Shown in pieces: positions 27,752-37,572 of a DNA stretch of 64,000 nt. Both the position numbers and the translations under genes were made by a program. This DNA is from Gemmobacter nectariphilus DSM 15620 (GTDB lineage: Bacteria; Pseudomonadota; Alphaproteobacteria; Rhodobacterales; Rhodobacteraceae): assembly GCF_000429765.1 (NCBI RefSeq), contig NZ_AUCM01000009.1:135779-199778 (forward strand), read 5' to 3'. Under the pieces are notes generated by a model, which made no database searches, was not told the origin of the DNA, and saw only the letters and a list, made by a program, of their open reading frames with translations. Numbering within the stretch: position 1 is the stretch's first letter; the number at the start of each line of letters is the position of its first letter.

Positions 27752-29035
27752 ATGGCCGTGACCTTCGTGCGCAAGGAAATGCTGCCCCAGCAACCGCCGC
27801 CCAGCAGTCAGGTGGGCCCGGTGCGCTGGGTGCGGGAAAACCTGCTGTCCAGCCCGCTGAACATCTTTCTGACGCTGGCCGCGATCTATGTGATCTATGT
27901 GATCATCGACCATGTCGGCCCCTGGCTGATGAATTCGGTCTGGAACGCGGGCAGCCTGGCCGAATGCCGCCAGATTCTGGCTGGCGAATCCGGTGCCTGC
28001 TTTGCCGTGATCAACGACCGCTGGCGCCAGCTGCTGTATGGATTCTATCCATCAGACATGTACTGGCGGCCCAACTTGGCCATGGTGCTGCTGCTGGTGG
28101 CCGTGGCGCCTGTCCTGTTCGACAAGCTGCCGCGCAAGATGATCTGGTTCTCGGCGGTCTATCCGTTCATCGCCTTCTGGCTGCTGTGGGGCGGCTCGCT
28201 GTGGCTGCCGCTGGCGGTGATCGCGGGCTTTGCCATCGGCTATGCGGTGTTCCGTGGGCTGAGCCCGATGACGAACGGCGCGCTGGCCGTGATCGCCGGG
28301 GCGCTGGCCGCGCTGATCTGGTGGTTCGTAGCCGCCGCAGCGGTGTCGGACGTGCTGCAGTCGGTGATCCCGCTGGGCATCGCTGCTGTTCCCAGCCGCG
28401 AATTCGGTGGGTTCATGCTGTCGATCATCATTGGTGTGACGGGCATCGCACTGTCGCTGCCGCTGGGCATCATGCTGGCGCTGGGGCGCAAGTCCGACAT
28501 GCCGCTGATCAAGATGATCTGCGTCGGCTTCATCGAGTTCATCCGGGGCGTGCCGCTGATCACGCTGCTGTTCACGGCCTCGCTGCTGCTGAACTACTTC
28601 CTGCCGCCCGGCACCAACTTTGATATCATCCTGCGGGTGATCATCATGGTGACGCTGTTCGCCGCCGCCTATATGGCCGAGGTGATCCGGGGCGGTCTGG
28701 CTGCCCTGCCCCGCGGCCAGTATGAGGCGGCGGATGCGCTGGGGCTGGATTACTGGAAGGCGCAGCGGCTGATCATCATGCCGCAGGCACTGAAAATCTC
28801 GATCCCCGGCATCGTGAACACCTTCATCGGCCTGTTCAAGGATACCACGCTGGTGGTGTTCATCGGCCTTCTGGATCCGATCGGCCTGTCGAACGCCATT
28901 CGCGCCGACAGCAACTGGAACGGCATCTACTGGGAGCTGTTCATCTTCATCGGCGCCTGCTTCTTCATCTTCTGCTTCGGCATGTCGCGCTATTCCATGT
29001 ATCTGGAACGCCGGCTGAAGACCGACCATCGGTAA
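27752..29035 (+). CDS. bztC: Glutamate/aspartate ABC transporter permease
   Basis: A 427-residue partner permease (AapM/BztC type). The N-terminal cytoplasmic segment leads into a first helix ([15 protein letters not shown]), then a periplasmic insert with two cysteines ([17 protein letters not shown]), a central pair of helices and the permease core. The ATPase-contact loop [22 protein letters not shown] is near residue 330. The purine-rich GAAGGAGCGC at the end of bztB is its ribosome site. Confidence 0.94.
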   Translation: MAVTFVRKEMLPQQPPPSSQVGPVRWVRENLLSSPLNIFLTLAAIYVIYVIIDHVGPWLMNSVWNAGSLAECRQILAGESGACFAVINDRWRQLLYGFYPSDMYWRPNLAMVLLLVAVAPVLFDKLPRKMIWFSAVYPFIAFWLLWGGSLWLPLAVIAGFAIGYAVFRGLSPMTNGALAVIAGALAALIWWFVAAAAVSDVLQSVIPLGIAAVPSREFGGFMLSIIIGVTGIALSLPLGIMLALGRKSDMPLIKMICVGFIEFIRGVPLITLLFTASLLLNYFLPPGTNFDIILRVIIMVTLFAAAYMAEVIRGGLAALPRGQYEAADALGLDYWKAQRLIIMPQALKISIPGIVNTFIGLFKDTTLVVFIGLLDPIGLSNAIRADSNWNGIYWELFIFIGACFFIFCFGMSRYSMYLERRLKTDHR

Positions 29036-29045
29036 GGAACCCCCC

Positions 29046-29837
29046 ATGTCCGAACTTGCACTCGACCATGAAATCGACCGCAGCAAGATGACGGTCTCGA
29101 ACGAGGTCGCCATCCAGATCGCCAGGATGAACAAGTGGTACGGCCAGTTCCACGTTCTGCGCGACATCGACATGACGGTCCATCGCGGCGAACGCATCGT
29201 GATCTGTGGCCCGTCGGGGTCGGGGAAATCGACGCTGATCCGCTGCATCAACCGGCTGGAGGAACACCAGTCCGGCCAGATCGTGGTGGACGGAACGGAA
29301 CTGACATCGGACCTCAAGAACATCGACAAGGTGCGGTCCGAGGTCGGGATGGTGTTCCAGCACTTCAACCTGTTCCCGCATCTGACAATCCTGGAAAACT
29401 GCACGCTGGCGCCGATCTGGGTCCGCAAGGTTCCCAAGAAAGAGGCCGAGGAAACCGCGATGCACTTCCTGCGCAAGGTCAAGATCCCCGAGCAGGCGCA
29501 CAAGTATCCTGGCCAGCTGTCGGGCGGCCAGCAGCAGCGGGTGGCGATCGCGCGGTCCCTGTGCATGAAGCCGCGCATCATGCTGTTCGACGAGCCGACC
29601 AGCGCCCTTGATCCCGAGATGATCAAGGAGGTGCTGGACACCATGATCGAGCTGGCCGAGGAAGGCATGACCATGCTGTGCGTGACCCACGAGATGGGCT
29701 TTGCCCAGGCGGTGGCGAACCGGGTGATCTTCATGGATCAGGGCCAGATCGTCGAACAGAACGAGCCCAAGGAATTCTTCAACAATCCCCAGTCGGACCG
29801 CACCAAGCTGTTCCTGAGCCAGATCCTCGGGCACTAG
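29046..29837 (+). CDS. bztD: Glutamate/aspartate ABC transporter ATP-binding protein
   Basis: A 263-residue ABC ATPase. Walker [10 protein letters not shown] is at 55-63, the Q-loop [12 protein letters not shown] near 105, the LSGGQQQR signature near 160 and Walker [13 protein letters not shown] near 180; the H-loop is CVTHEMG. The N-terminal about 20 residues preceding the ATPase core are typical of BztD/AapP. It ends the bzt operon and is followed by tandem hairpins of repeat copy E. Confidence 0.95.
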   Translation: MSELALDHEIDRSKMTVSNEVAIQIARMNKWYGQFHVLRDIDMTVHRGERIVICGPSGSGKSTLIRCINRLEEHQSGQIVVDGTELTSDLKNIDKVRSEVGMVFQHFNLFPHLTILENCTLAPIWVRKVPKKEAEETAMHFLRKVKIPEQAHKYPGQLSGGQQQRVAIARSLCMKPRIMLFDEPTSALDPEMIKEVLDTMIELAEEGMTMLCVTHEMGFAQAVANRVIFMDQGQIVEQNEPKEFFNNPQSDRTKLFLSQILGH

Positions 29838-29845
29838 GCGCGCAA

Positions 29846-29925
29846 GCGGGGGTTTTGCACCCCCGCGCCGTCTGGTTCACGAACCAGACGGCTTCCCCCG
29901 CAGGATATTTGCAGACAGATGAAGG
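29846..29925 (+). repeat. Composite intergenic repeat, copy E, with tandem hairpins
   Basis: A GCGGGGGT/ACCCCCGC hairpin is followed by a perfect 12-bp arm stem GCCGTCTGGTTC/GAACCAGACGGC (29867-29892), then CCCCCGCAGG and the core ATATTTGCAGACAGATGAAGG. It begins 8 bp after bztD and ends 60 bp before cmk, so it can terminate the bzt transcript. Confidence 0.6.
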
Positions 29926-29987
29926 AGCGGCGGGTTTGCCATGACCCGCCGTTCCTGCTTTATGGCCGCAAGTCAGTGGAGGCGGGC

Positions 29988-30587
29988 ATGAGCTTTACCG
30001 TGGCAATCGACGGGCCGGCAGCGGCCGGCAAGGGCACCATCAGCCGGGCCGTGGCCGCGCGGTTCGGCTTTGCGCATCTGGATACCGGGCTGCTGTATCG
30101 GGCCGTCGGGGCGAAGGTGGCGGCCGGGGCCGCGCCCGAGGCTGCCGCGCTGGCGCTGGTTCCAGCCGATCTGGAAGGCCCCGGACTGCGCACGCTGGAG
30201 GCGGGCCAGGCCGCAAGCCGTGTCGCCACCATTCCCGAAGTGCGCGCCGCGCTGGTCGAATTCCAGCGCCGCTTCGCCCGCCAGCCGGGTGGGGCCGTTC
30301 TGGACGGGCGCGACATCGGCACGGTGATCTGCCCCGAGGCCGAGGTGAAGCTCTATGTCACCGCCAGCGCCGAGGTGCGGGCGCATCGCCGCTGGCTGGA
30401 GGTGGGGGGCGAGCCGGCGCAGGTTCTGGCCGAAGTGCGCGAGCGCGATGCCCGCGACATGGGCCGCGCCGATGCCCCGCTGCGCCCGGCTGACGATGCC
30501 GTGATCCTCGACACCTCGGATCTGTCGATAGACGCCGCGGTTGCGCAGGCGGTCGCGCTGATCGAGGCGCGGCGGAAAAGCGGGTAA
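29988..30587 (+). CDS. cmk: Cytidylate kinase
   Basis: A 199-residue NMP kinase phosphorylating CMP/dCMP. The P-loop [11 protein letters not shown] is at the N-terminus, then [24 protein letters not shown] and the LID/adenine region [15 protein letters not shown]. It is slightly short but complete. The start at 29988 follows TGGAGGCGGGC. In related genomes cmk usually neighbours aroA and rpsA; here it lies between bztD and the flagellar block, so the usual order is broken or different in this strain. Confidence 0.92.
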   Translation: MSFTVAIDGPAAAGKGTISRAVAARFGFAHLDTGLLYRAVGAKVAAGAAPEAAALALVPADLEGPGLRTLEAGQAASRVATIPEVRAALVEFQRRFARQPGGAVLDGRDIGTVICPEAEVKLYVTASAEVRAHRRWLEVGGEPAQVLAEVRERDARDMGRADAPLRPADDAVILDTSDLSIDAAVAQAVALIEARRKSG

Positions 30588-30662
30588 GATTGAACCTGTT
30601 AAGGCGCCCCTAACGCTGCCTGTGCCACGACTGGTCTCGGGTGAGACGAAAGGGTGAATGAA

Positions 30663-31496
30663 ATGGCCAGGCCAGGCAATGCCGCGCCGGTCATCATCAA
30701 ACGAAAGAAGGTTGTAGCGGGCGGTGGGCACCATGGCGGGGCATGGAAGGTTGCCTATGCCGACTTTGTGACCGCCATGATGGCCTTCTTTCTGCTGATG
30801 TGGCTGCTGAACGCGACGACTGAAAAACAGCGCAAGGGAATTGCGGATTACTTCAACCCCGTGGTGCCGGTGAACCGTGTATCGGGCGGCGGCGATGGTG
30901 CCTTTGGCGGCGAGAGCCTGTTTTCCGAAGAAGTGCTGGCCCAGTCCGGCACCGGCGCCAGCGCGATGCGGCCCAGCGACGAACGTCAGGCCATGGGGCT
31001 TTCCGGCGAGAACGAGGCTGCGGCCGAAGAGCGGGCGCTGAAGGCGCTCGATTCCGCGCTGCGGGCGGTCGGGGGCGAAAGCATGACGATGGAGCGGCTG
31101 ATGCGCCATGTCGTCACCCGCCTGACGGATGAGGGGCTGGTGATCGAACTGTTCGACTTGCCTGATTCCCCACTGTTCGAAGGCACCACTGCAACCCCCC
31201 GTCCGGTGCTGGAAGATCTGTTGCGCGTGGTCGTCGACAGCTTTGCGATGGTCGGAAATCAGATCGCCGTGCAGGGATTCGTGCAAAGTTATCCGATCAC
31301 GCTGATCGAAAACCCGGCCTGGGAACTTTCGGCAGCACGGGCACAGGCGAGCCGTGAAATCTTGCAAAGGGCGGGCTTCACACCCGAACGAATCCAACGG
31401 GTTACCGGATTTGCCGATCGCAAGCCGGTCGTTGCCGACCCGATGGCCGAACGCAACAACCGGCTGGAACTTGTGCTGCTGCGCAATCGCAGGTGA
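30663..31496 (+). CDS. motB: Flagellar motor stator protein MotB
   Basis: A 277-residue stator subunit. The single transmembrane helix YADFVTAMMAFFLLMWLLNA begins with the proton-accepting aspartate, as in MotB. The plug/linker follows, and the C-terminal OmpA-like peptidoglycan domain ends with NPAWELSAARA, VTGFADRKPV and ERNNRLELVLLR; the usual G-H-T-D is here GFVQ. The ATG at 30663 with AAAGGG upstream is chosen over a GTG three codons earlier. No motA is within the window. Confidence 0.9.
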   Translation: MARPGNAAPVIIKRKKVVAGGGHHGGAWKVAYADFVTAMMAFFLLMWLLNATTEKQRKGIADYFNPVVPVNRVSGGGDGAFGGESLFSEEVLAQSGTGASAMRPSDERQAMGLSGENEAAAEERALKALDSALRAVGGESMTMERLMRHVVTRLTDEGLVIELFDLPDSPLFEGTTATPRPVLEDLLRVVVDSFAMVGNQIAVQGFVQSYPITLIENPAWELSAARAQASREILQRAGFTPERIQRVTGFADRKPVVADPMAERNNRLELVLLRNRR

Positions 31497-31587
31497 CAGG
31501 CTTTGGCCGCGTTAGCCGGAAATTAAGCCCCCGGGCGCATTCTGCCTTGCGACAGATGAAGTCGCAGCAGCAGAAAGGTGCGATCCG

Positions 31588-32889
31588 ATGACGATTTCCT
31601 CCTCGCTCAATGCAGGCGTGGCCGGACTGAATGCCAATGCGGCGCGGCTGGCCACGATATCCGACAACATCGCCAATTCGGCGACCTATGGCTACAAGCG
31701 GAACACCGTCGATTTTCACGCCATGGTGGTGGATTCGGCCAATGCCGGCAAGTATTCGGCTGGGGGCGTGCGCACGACGGCCCTGCGGCTGATCGACGAT
31801 CGCGGCCCGCTGGTGCGCACTGACAGCGCGACGGACCTTTCGGTCGATGGCCGCGGCTTTCTGCCCGTGACCTCGCTGGCCTCGCTGGCGGGCGATGGCA
31901 GCCCGACGCAGATGCAGCTGGTCACCACCGGATCGTTCAAGGCCAATGCTGACGGCTATCTGACCACGCCGGCCGGCCAGGTGCTGATGGGCTGGCCTGC
32001 TGCCGCCGATGGCAGCATCGGCACCCAGACCCGTGAAGCGCTGACGGGGCTGGAGCCGATCCGGCTGAACATGAACCAGTTCACGGCCAACCCGACCACG
32101 GCGATCGGCCTGTCCGTCAACCTGCCCGCCACCTCGACACTCGCGGGTGCCGACGGTGCCGGGCAAGAGGTGGCGATGCAGTATTTCGACAATCTTGGCC
32201 TGTCGCAGACGCTGACCTTCAGCTTCACGCCCTCGGTGCCGGCCAGCGGTGCCTCGAACAGCTGGACACTGAGCGTGCATGACTCCGCCTCGGACACGAT
32301 GATCGGCGAATACACCATGACGTTCGAGGACAGCCAGACGGGCGGCGGCCTGCTGCAATCGGTGACCACGACCTCGGGCGGGGCCTATGATCCGACGACG
32401 GGCACGATGGAGCTGACGGTCGCCAGCGGCCCCATCGCGCTGACCATCGGCAAGCCGGGGCAGCTGGACGGGATGACGCAGCTGTCCTCGGCCTTCTCGC
32501 CGGGCACGCAGACCAAGAACGGCACCCCGGTCGCCTCGATGATCTCGGTCGAATTCGATGCCGATGGCAACCTTTATGGCGTTTACGATCAGGGCTTTAC
32601 CCGCAAGCTCTATCAGGTGCCGGTGGCCGATGTGCGCAATCCCAACGGCCTGACCGCCGTCGGCAATCAAGCCTATGAGGTGTCGCTTGCCTCGGGTGGC
32701 TTCTATCTGTGGGATGCCGGTGATGGGCCGACCGGCGCGATGTCGCCCTATAGCCGCGAGGAAAGCGCGACCGATGTTGCGACCGAACTGACCCAGCTGA
32801 TCCAGACCCAGCGCGCCTATTCGTCGAACGCCAAGATCATCCAGACGGTCGACGAGATGCTGCAGGAAACCACCAACCTGAAACGCTGA
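31588..32889 (+). CDS. flgE: Flagellar hook protein FlgE
   Basis: A 433-residue hook subunit. The N-terminal D0 segment MTISSSLNAGVAGLNANAARLATISDNIANSATYGYKR and the C-terminal coiled-coil TQLIQTQRAYSSNAKIIQTVDEMLQ are the conserved rod/hook ends; the central D1/D2 region is variable. It is exported through the flagellar type III apparatus and polymerises with FlgD help. The ATG at 31588 follows CAGAAAGGTGCGATCCG. The 91-bp gap to motB may contain a separate promoter, which I could not assign to a sigma class. Confidence 0.93.
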   Translation: MTISSSLNAGVAGLNANAARLATISDNIANSATYGYKRNTVDFHAMVVDSANAGKYSAGGVRTTALRLIDDRGPLVRTDSATDLSVDGRGFLPVTSLASLAGDGSPTQMQLVTTGSFKANADGYLTTPAGQVLMGWPAAADGSIGTQTREALTGLEPIRLNMNQFTANPTTAIGLSVNLPATSTLAGADGAGQEVAMQYFDNLGLSQTLTFSFTPSVPASGASNSWTLSVHDSASDTMIGEYTMTFEDSQTGGGLLQSVTTTSGGAYDPTTGTMELTVASGPIALTIGKPGQLDGMTQLSSAFSPGTQTKNGTPVASMISVEFDADGNLYGVYDQGFTRKLYQVPVADVRNPNGLTAVGNQAYEVSLASGGFYLWDAGDGPTGAMSPYSREESATDVATELTQLIQTQRAYSSNAKIIQTVDEMLQETTNLKR

Positions 32890-32906
32890 CCTGACGGAGG
32901 ATCGCG

Positions 32907-34328
32907 ATGAGCCTGTCGCAAAGCCTGTCCGCCGCCGTCTCGGGCCTGACCGCTGCATCGCGCGGCGCCCAGGTGGTGGCGACCAACCTTGCCAACCTGC
33001 GCACCGAAGGGTTCGGGCGGCGCGACATGTCCCTGACCAGCCTGACCGGAGGCGGTGTTCTGGCCAATGCTGTCTTGCGCACCAGCACGCCCCTGATCAC
33101 CGCCGACCGGCGAAACGCACAGGCCGAGGCGCAAGCCCAGGGAACGCAGGCCGACTTCCTGCAATCGCTGGAGGGGTGGCTGGGAACACCCGGCACGGCC
33201 GGGGCATTGACGACCAGGATCAATGCGTTCGGCGCCGCGCTGACCTCTGCCGCCGCCGCGCCATCGTCCGAGGCGTCCCTGACAGGGGTGCTGGATGGCG
33301 CGCGCGGACTGGCCACCGCACTTGGGGATATCTCGGGGCGGATCCAGCAGGCGCGCAGCACCGCTGACCGCGCCATCGCGGCGGATGTCGCCAGCCTCAA
33401 CGATTCGCTGATGCGGGTGTCGGACCTGAACCGTAGTATCGTCAAGATGACCGCGGCCGGACGCGACGCCAGCGCCCTGGTCGATCAGCGGCAGGTTCTG
33501 GTGGATCGCATCGCCGAAATTGTCCCCTTGCGCGAGGTGCAACGCGAAAACGGACAGATTGCGCTGTATTCGTCTGGCGGGGCAACGCTGCTGGATGGGC
33601 AACCAGCGACGTTCGGCTTTTCCCAGGCCGGGATGATCGCAGCAGACTCCGGGCCACTGTCCGGCCTGACGCTGAATGGCCGCCCGGTCTCGGCCAACGA
33701 GGGCGGCGTGATGGCAGGCGGCCGGATGGAGGCGAACTTTGCCATCCGCGACGATCTTGGCCCCGCAGCACAGCGCCAGATGGATGCCATCGCCCGCGAT
33801 CTGATGACCCGGATGGAGGCAGCGGACAGCACGCGCGGAACCGCCGCCGGCCTGTTCACTGATGCGGGCCAACCCTTTGATCTTGGGCGAGAGGTCGGCC
33901 TTGCCGCGCGACTTTCGGTCAATGCGGCGGTCGATCCGGCCAGGGGGGGCGATTTGTGGCGATTGCGTGCGGGGGTGGGTGCGACAGTTCCGGGCGATAG
34001 CGGCGATGGCAGCCTGCTAAGCGCGCTTGCCGCCGCACTGGACGCCCCGCAACCCGCCGCCTCGGGCGATTTCCTTCCCGGGTCGCGCAGCCTGTCGGGC
34101 CTTGCCGCCGAATTCCTCTCGGGCACGGCGACGACGCGCCTGACAATGGAAAGCGCCAGCGCCGTGGCCGCCAGCCGCAGCACGACCCTGACCGCGCTTG
34201 AGGCCGAATCCGGCGTGGACAGCGACCGCGAGATGCAGCTCCTCCTGATGATCGAACGCGCCTACGAGGCGAATACCAAGGTCATTCAGGCGGTCGACGG
34301 AATGCTTGCCAGCCTGTTGGAGATCTAA
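32907..34328 (+). CDS. flgK: Flagellar hook-associated protein 1 (HAP1)
   Basis: A 473-residue junction protein between hook and filament. The N-terminal SLSQSLSAAVSGLTAASRGAQVVATNLANLRTEGFGRRD and the C-terminal LEAESGVDSDREMQLLLMIERAYEANTKVIQAVD segments are the family ends. The GGAGG before the ATG at 32907 lies in the 17-bp gap after flgE. Length is at the short side for FlgK, as usual in this order. Confidence 0.92.
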   Translation: MSLSQSLSAAVSGLTAASRGAQVVATNLANLRTEGFGRRDMSLTSLTGGGVLANAVLRTSTPLITADRRNAQAEAQAQGTQADFLQSLEGWLGTPGTAGALTTRINAFGAALTSAAAAPSSEASLTGVLDGARGLATALGDISGRIQQARSTADRAIAADVASLNDSLMRVSDLNRSIVKMTAAGRDASALVDQRQVLVDRIAEIVPLREVQRENGQIALYSSGGATLLDGQPATFGFSQAGMIAADSGPLSGLTLNGRPVSANEGGVMAGGRMEANFAIRDDLGPAAQRQMDAIARDLMTRMEAADSTRGTAAGLFTDAGQPFDLGREVGLAARLSVNAAVDPARGGDLWRLRAGVGATVPGDSGDGSLLSALAAALDAPQPAASGDFLPGSRSLSGLAAEFLSGTATTRLTMESASAVAASRSTTLTALEAESGVDSDREMQLLLMIERAYEANTKVIQAVDGMLASLLEI

Positions 34329-34331
34329 GTC

Positions 34332-35336
34332 ATGACCATGGTATCCTTGGGCGACCTTGCCCGCAGCCTGATGCTGCAACGCCACACCACCGCCAGCAAC
34401 GACCGGCTGAACCGCGTGACGCAAGAGCTGGCAAGCGGGCGTCACAGCGACATTGCCGCGGCCAATCGGGGGGACATGTCGCCTTTGGCCGCGATCGAGG
34501 GCGCATTGTCGCGGATTGGCAGCTGGCAGGTAAGCGCGAAATCGCTTTCGGTCAAACTGGATGCCATGCAATCGGCGCTTGGGGCGCTGAACGGCATTGC
34601 CTCCAGCATGGCCGATACGCTGGTGACAGCTGGCGGCGCAACCCAGGAGACTCAGGTGGCCCTTGCCGCCCATAGCGCGGGCGAGCATCTGGAGGCGGCA
34701 ATCGGATTGCTGAATGCCCGATCGGCCGATCAGTCGATTTTTGCCGGCACGCGCGGCGATGGCCCTGCGATGATCGGCGCAGATGCACTGATGGCGGCCC
34801 TGTTGCCTGCGGTTTCGGGGGCAGAAACGGCCGAAGAGGTGCAGGCCGCGGTGCAAGCCTGGTTCGACGATCCGGCCGGCTTCGATGCGGTCGCCTATCG
34901 GGGCGGGCAACCGCAACCGGCGATTGCCGTCGGCCCCGGCGAAAGTGCATCGCCTTCGGTCACCGCCACCGATCCGGCGCTGAAATCGCTGCTGTCCGGG
35001 CTTGCGATGTCCGCGGTGATGGATCACGGCGTGCTGAACGGATCGCCCATGGAATCGCGCAAACTCGCCCGTCTGTCGGGTGAGGCGCTGATGAGCACCG
35101 CGACCGAGCGCACCATGCTGGCCGCCCGGGTCGGGATCACCCAAAGCCGCCTGACGCAGGCCCAGACCCGCAACTCGGCCGAAGAAACCGCGCTTGGCAT
35201 CGCCCGCGCTGGCCTTGTGTCCAGTGATCCCTATGCCGGCGCCACCGAACTCGAGGCCGCACGCACGCAGCTGGAAACCCTGTATGCGCTGACCGCCCGG
35301 CTCTCGGGGCTCAGCCTGATCGGGTCGCTGCGATGA
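34332..35336 (+). CDS. flgL: Flagellar hook-associated protein 3 (HAP3)
   Basis: A 334-residue flagellin-like protein placed after flgK. The N-terminal helix LARSLMLQRHTTASNDRLNRVTQELASGRHSD and the C-terminal ELEAARTQLETLYALTARLSGLSLIGSL correspond to flagellin D0/D1 ends. It joins FlgK to the filament. It starts 3 bp after flgK and overlaps flgI by 4 bp, showing tight coupling. Confidence 0.9.
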   Translation: MTMVSLGDLARSLMLQRHTTASNDRLNRVTQELASGRHSDIAAANRGDMSPLAAIEGALSRIGSWQVSAKSLSVKLDAMQSALGALNGIASSMADTLVTAGGATQETQVALAAHSAGEHLEAAIGLLNARSADQSIFAGTRGDGPAMIGADALMAALLPAVSGAETAEEVQAAVQAWFDDPAGFDAVAYRGGQPQPAIAVGPGESASPSVTATDPALKSLLSGLAMSAVMDHGVLNGSPMESRKLARLSGEALMSTATERTMLAARVGITQSRLTQAQTRNSAEETALGIARAGLVSSDPYAGATELEAARTQLETLYALTARLSGLSLIGSLR

Positions 35337-36427
35337 TCCGGCTGCTGCTCTTGTGCCTGATGATCGCCCTGCCCGCAGGGGCTGCGCCGGTCCGGTTGAA
35401 GGATCTGGTCGAATTCGACGGAGTTCGCGGCAATGATCTGGTTGGCTATGGCCTGGTCGTCGGCCTTAACGGCACGGGCGATGGATTGCGCAATGCCCCC
35501 TTCACCGAAGAGATCATGTCAAATCTGCTTGAACGGCTTGGGGTCAACGTGACGGGGGAACAGTTGCGCCCCAAGAACGTCGCCGCCGTGATGATCACCG
35601 CCAGTCTGCCGCCGTTCTCCCGCGCGGGGGGGCGCATTGATGTATCTGTTTCCGCCATCGGCGACGCCAAAAGCCTGCTTGGCGGAACACTGGTGATGAC
35701 CCCCCTGAACGGTGCCGACGGACAGATTTATGCCGTGGCGCAGGGCGCCGTGCTGGCAGGCGGCGTCTCGGCCGAGGGCGAAGCCGCGCGGGTCGTTCAG
35801 GGTGTCCCCACCTCGGGCGTGATTCCCGGCGGCGGGCGTGTGGAACGCGAGGTCGATTTCGATTTCTCCTCGCTGTCCGCAATCCGGCTGGCCCTGCGCA
35901 GCCCGGACTTTACCACAGCAGCCAGGATCGAGGCCGCCGTCAACGCGGAATTCGGTCGTCCGATTGCCGCCATGCTGGATGGCGGGACAGTCGCGATCGA
36001 TATTTCTGCCGCCCGCATGCGATCTGCGGCGCATGTCATGGGGCGGATCGAAAACATCCCGGTCGAACCGGAACGCCGAGCCCGCGTCGTGGTCGATCAG
36101 CGTTCGGGCACGATCGTCATGGGGGCCGATGTGCGCATAAGCCGTGTCGCTGTCGCACAAGGCGGCCTGACCCTGCGGGTCGAAGAAGCCCCGATCGTCG
36201 TGCAACCCAACCCCTTCAGCCGCGGCGAAACCGTCGCCGTGCCCAGAAGCACCGCAGGCATCGACCAACGCAACGGAACCGGCCTGGCCGAGGTCTCTGG
36301 CGCGACAAGCCTGTCCGAGGTCGTGGCTGGTCTCAACGCACTTGGGGTGGCACCGCGCGACATGATCGACATTCTCAAGACAATCAACGCCGCCGGTGCA
36401 TTGCATGCCGAACTTCTGGTCCAGTGA
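35333..36427 (+). CDS. flgI: Flagellar P-ring protein FlgI
   Basis: A 364-residue periplasmic P-ring protein. A Sec signal peptide (IRLLLLCLMIALPAGA) is followed by the highly conserved VRLKDLVEFDGVRGNDLVGYGLVVGLNGTGDG, NVAAVMITASLPPF and the C-terminal GVAPRDMIDILKTINAAGALHAELLV. It is complete. Its stop is the end of the flagellar run; 36 bp later an IS5-family remnant starts, so downstream flagellar genes may have been displaced. Confidence 0.95.
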   Translation: MIRLLLLCLMIALPAGAAPVRLKDLVEFDGVRGNDLVGYGLVVGLNGTGDGLRNAPFTEEIMSNLLERLGVNVTGEQLRPKNVAAVMITASLPPFSRAGGRIDVSVSAIGDAKSLLGGTLVMTPLNGADGQIYAVAQGAVLAGGVSAEGEAARVVQGVPTSGVIPGGGRVEREVDFDFSSLSAIRLALRSPDFTTAARIEAAVNAEFGRPIAAMLDGGTVAIDISAARMRSAAHVMGRIENIPVEPERRARVVVDQRSGTIVMGADVRISRVAVAQGGLTLRVEEAPIVVQPNPFSRGETVAVPRSTAGIDQRNGTGLAEVSGATSLSEVVAGLNALGVAPRDMIDILKTINAAGALHAELLVQ

Positions 36428-36463
36428 GCGCATCGGATGAACTGCTGCATGGTCAGGCACCGC

Positions 36464-36995
36464 CTATCCTGGGTCCAGTCTCAAGACAGTCGCAGCGTGC
36501 GCGATGGAGGAAAGGAAAAGCGTTGGGCACCTGTCGCACCGCGTTGCAATCGGGCGCCGGTCCTTGAGCCTGCTGAAGATGATCTCGATCCGATTGCGCC
36601 CTGTGTCGCGGCGCCTGTGATGGCGTACGAACAGGGTGCACGACCTCCGACCGGCGAGGCAGGAACGTATCCCCCGGTCTTTCAACGCTTCCCCGAACCA
36701 GTTGGCAAGATAAGCCCGGTCCGCAATCTTCCATGCCTCGGCGGGCAGACCATGCAACAGAGCGGTGGCTTCGGCATGGTCGCTGGCCAAGCCCGCCGAC
36801 ATCAGGAAGCGGATCGGGCGGCCCATGGCATCCGCCAAAGCAAGCAGCCTGATGTTCAGCCCTCCCTTGGTCCGCCCGATCAGGCGCCCGCGTCGGTCAT
36901 CAGGCCCCCCTTTTCGCCCGCAGGCTAGGGACCGTGCCATGCGCCTTCAGACATGTCGCATCGCTCATGACGACCTTGTCCTTGCACCGCCAGAG
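36464..36995 (-). pseudogene. IS5-family transposase remnant (frameshifted)
   Basis: The minus strand encodes the C-terminal half of an IS5-family DDE transposase: GRLIGRTKGGLNIRLLALAD, GLPAEAWKIADRAYLANWF, and NRIEIIFSRLKDRRPIATRCDRC. The expected upstream piece MSDATCLKAHGTVPSLRAK is found in another frame at about 36,905-36,970, so a frameshift has broken the gene, and the N-terminal third is missing or unrecognisable. The end near 36468 (GGTCCAGTCTC) resembles the end of the related remnant at 62821. It marks the left border of the catabolic region. Confidence 0.8.
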
Positions 36996-37572
36996 GCCAG
37001 AACCGCCCCCCGGAAAGCTGCATCGCCCCCCTGCGGTTGCAGAGCGTCTTGGGGGGGCATGTCCCGGCCGGGCGTCATGGCACCGCAGCCTATTGCGCGT
37101 GATGCTGCGTCGTCGGGAAAACAGTCCCCGATGGCTTGGCTACCCTCCTGCGTCTTGCCCATGCCGCGCCACTCCTCGGCATCTGGATGACCATGGCCCT
37201 TGTGCGGATGAAGCCGCGATATCTGCGTATCGCGCGGCCTGAACAGTTGCGCCTCCTCCGTTTCATCGGTTTGCGCTATCGGCTCAGGTGCGCCGACCCT
37301 GCTTCAGCAGATCAACGCGTCGTTACCCTGGGCTGCAGGGCGGTCCATGATCCTTGCCAAGACTGGCTTCACGCGGGGCCGCCTGGAACGTCGGCGAGGC
37401 CCACGCGTCTCGTGACGGCCGGTGCGGGTTCGGCTGGAAAGACGCGTCTTTGCTCTGATCCGTGTTCAAAAATGACCTGCGTGCCTGTCACGCGGCGATC
37501 AAGGAGACCACGCACCCAAGCGCAGGCCGAACAAGGCCTGATCAGACAGGCAAGGCCTGCGTCAGCCAAGAC
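36996..37572. other. Gene-free stretch, decayed DNA beside the IS5 remnant
   Basis: No credible gene is seen. Several reading frames exist on both strands but none has a recognisable domain, codon bias or ribosome site. The only notable element is CGTCGGGAAAACAGTCC at 37111-37127, which recurs exactly, inverted, at 62950-62966 inside the right-hand IS5 remnant. The stretch is probably decayed insertion sequence or the 3' debris of a lost gene. Confidence 0.5.

Noticed and set aside
36996..37572. Small ORFs on both strands after the IS5 remnant
   Set aside because: None has a ribosome site, domain or coherent codon use; they overlap each other in several frames.
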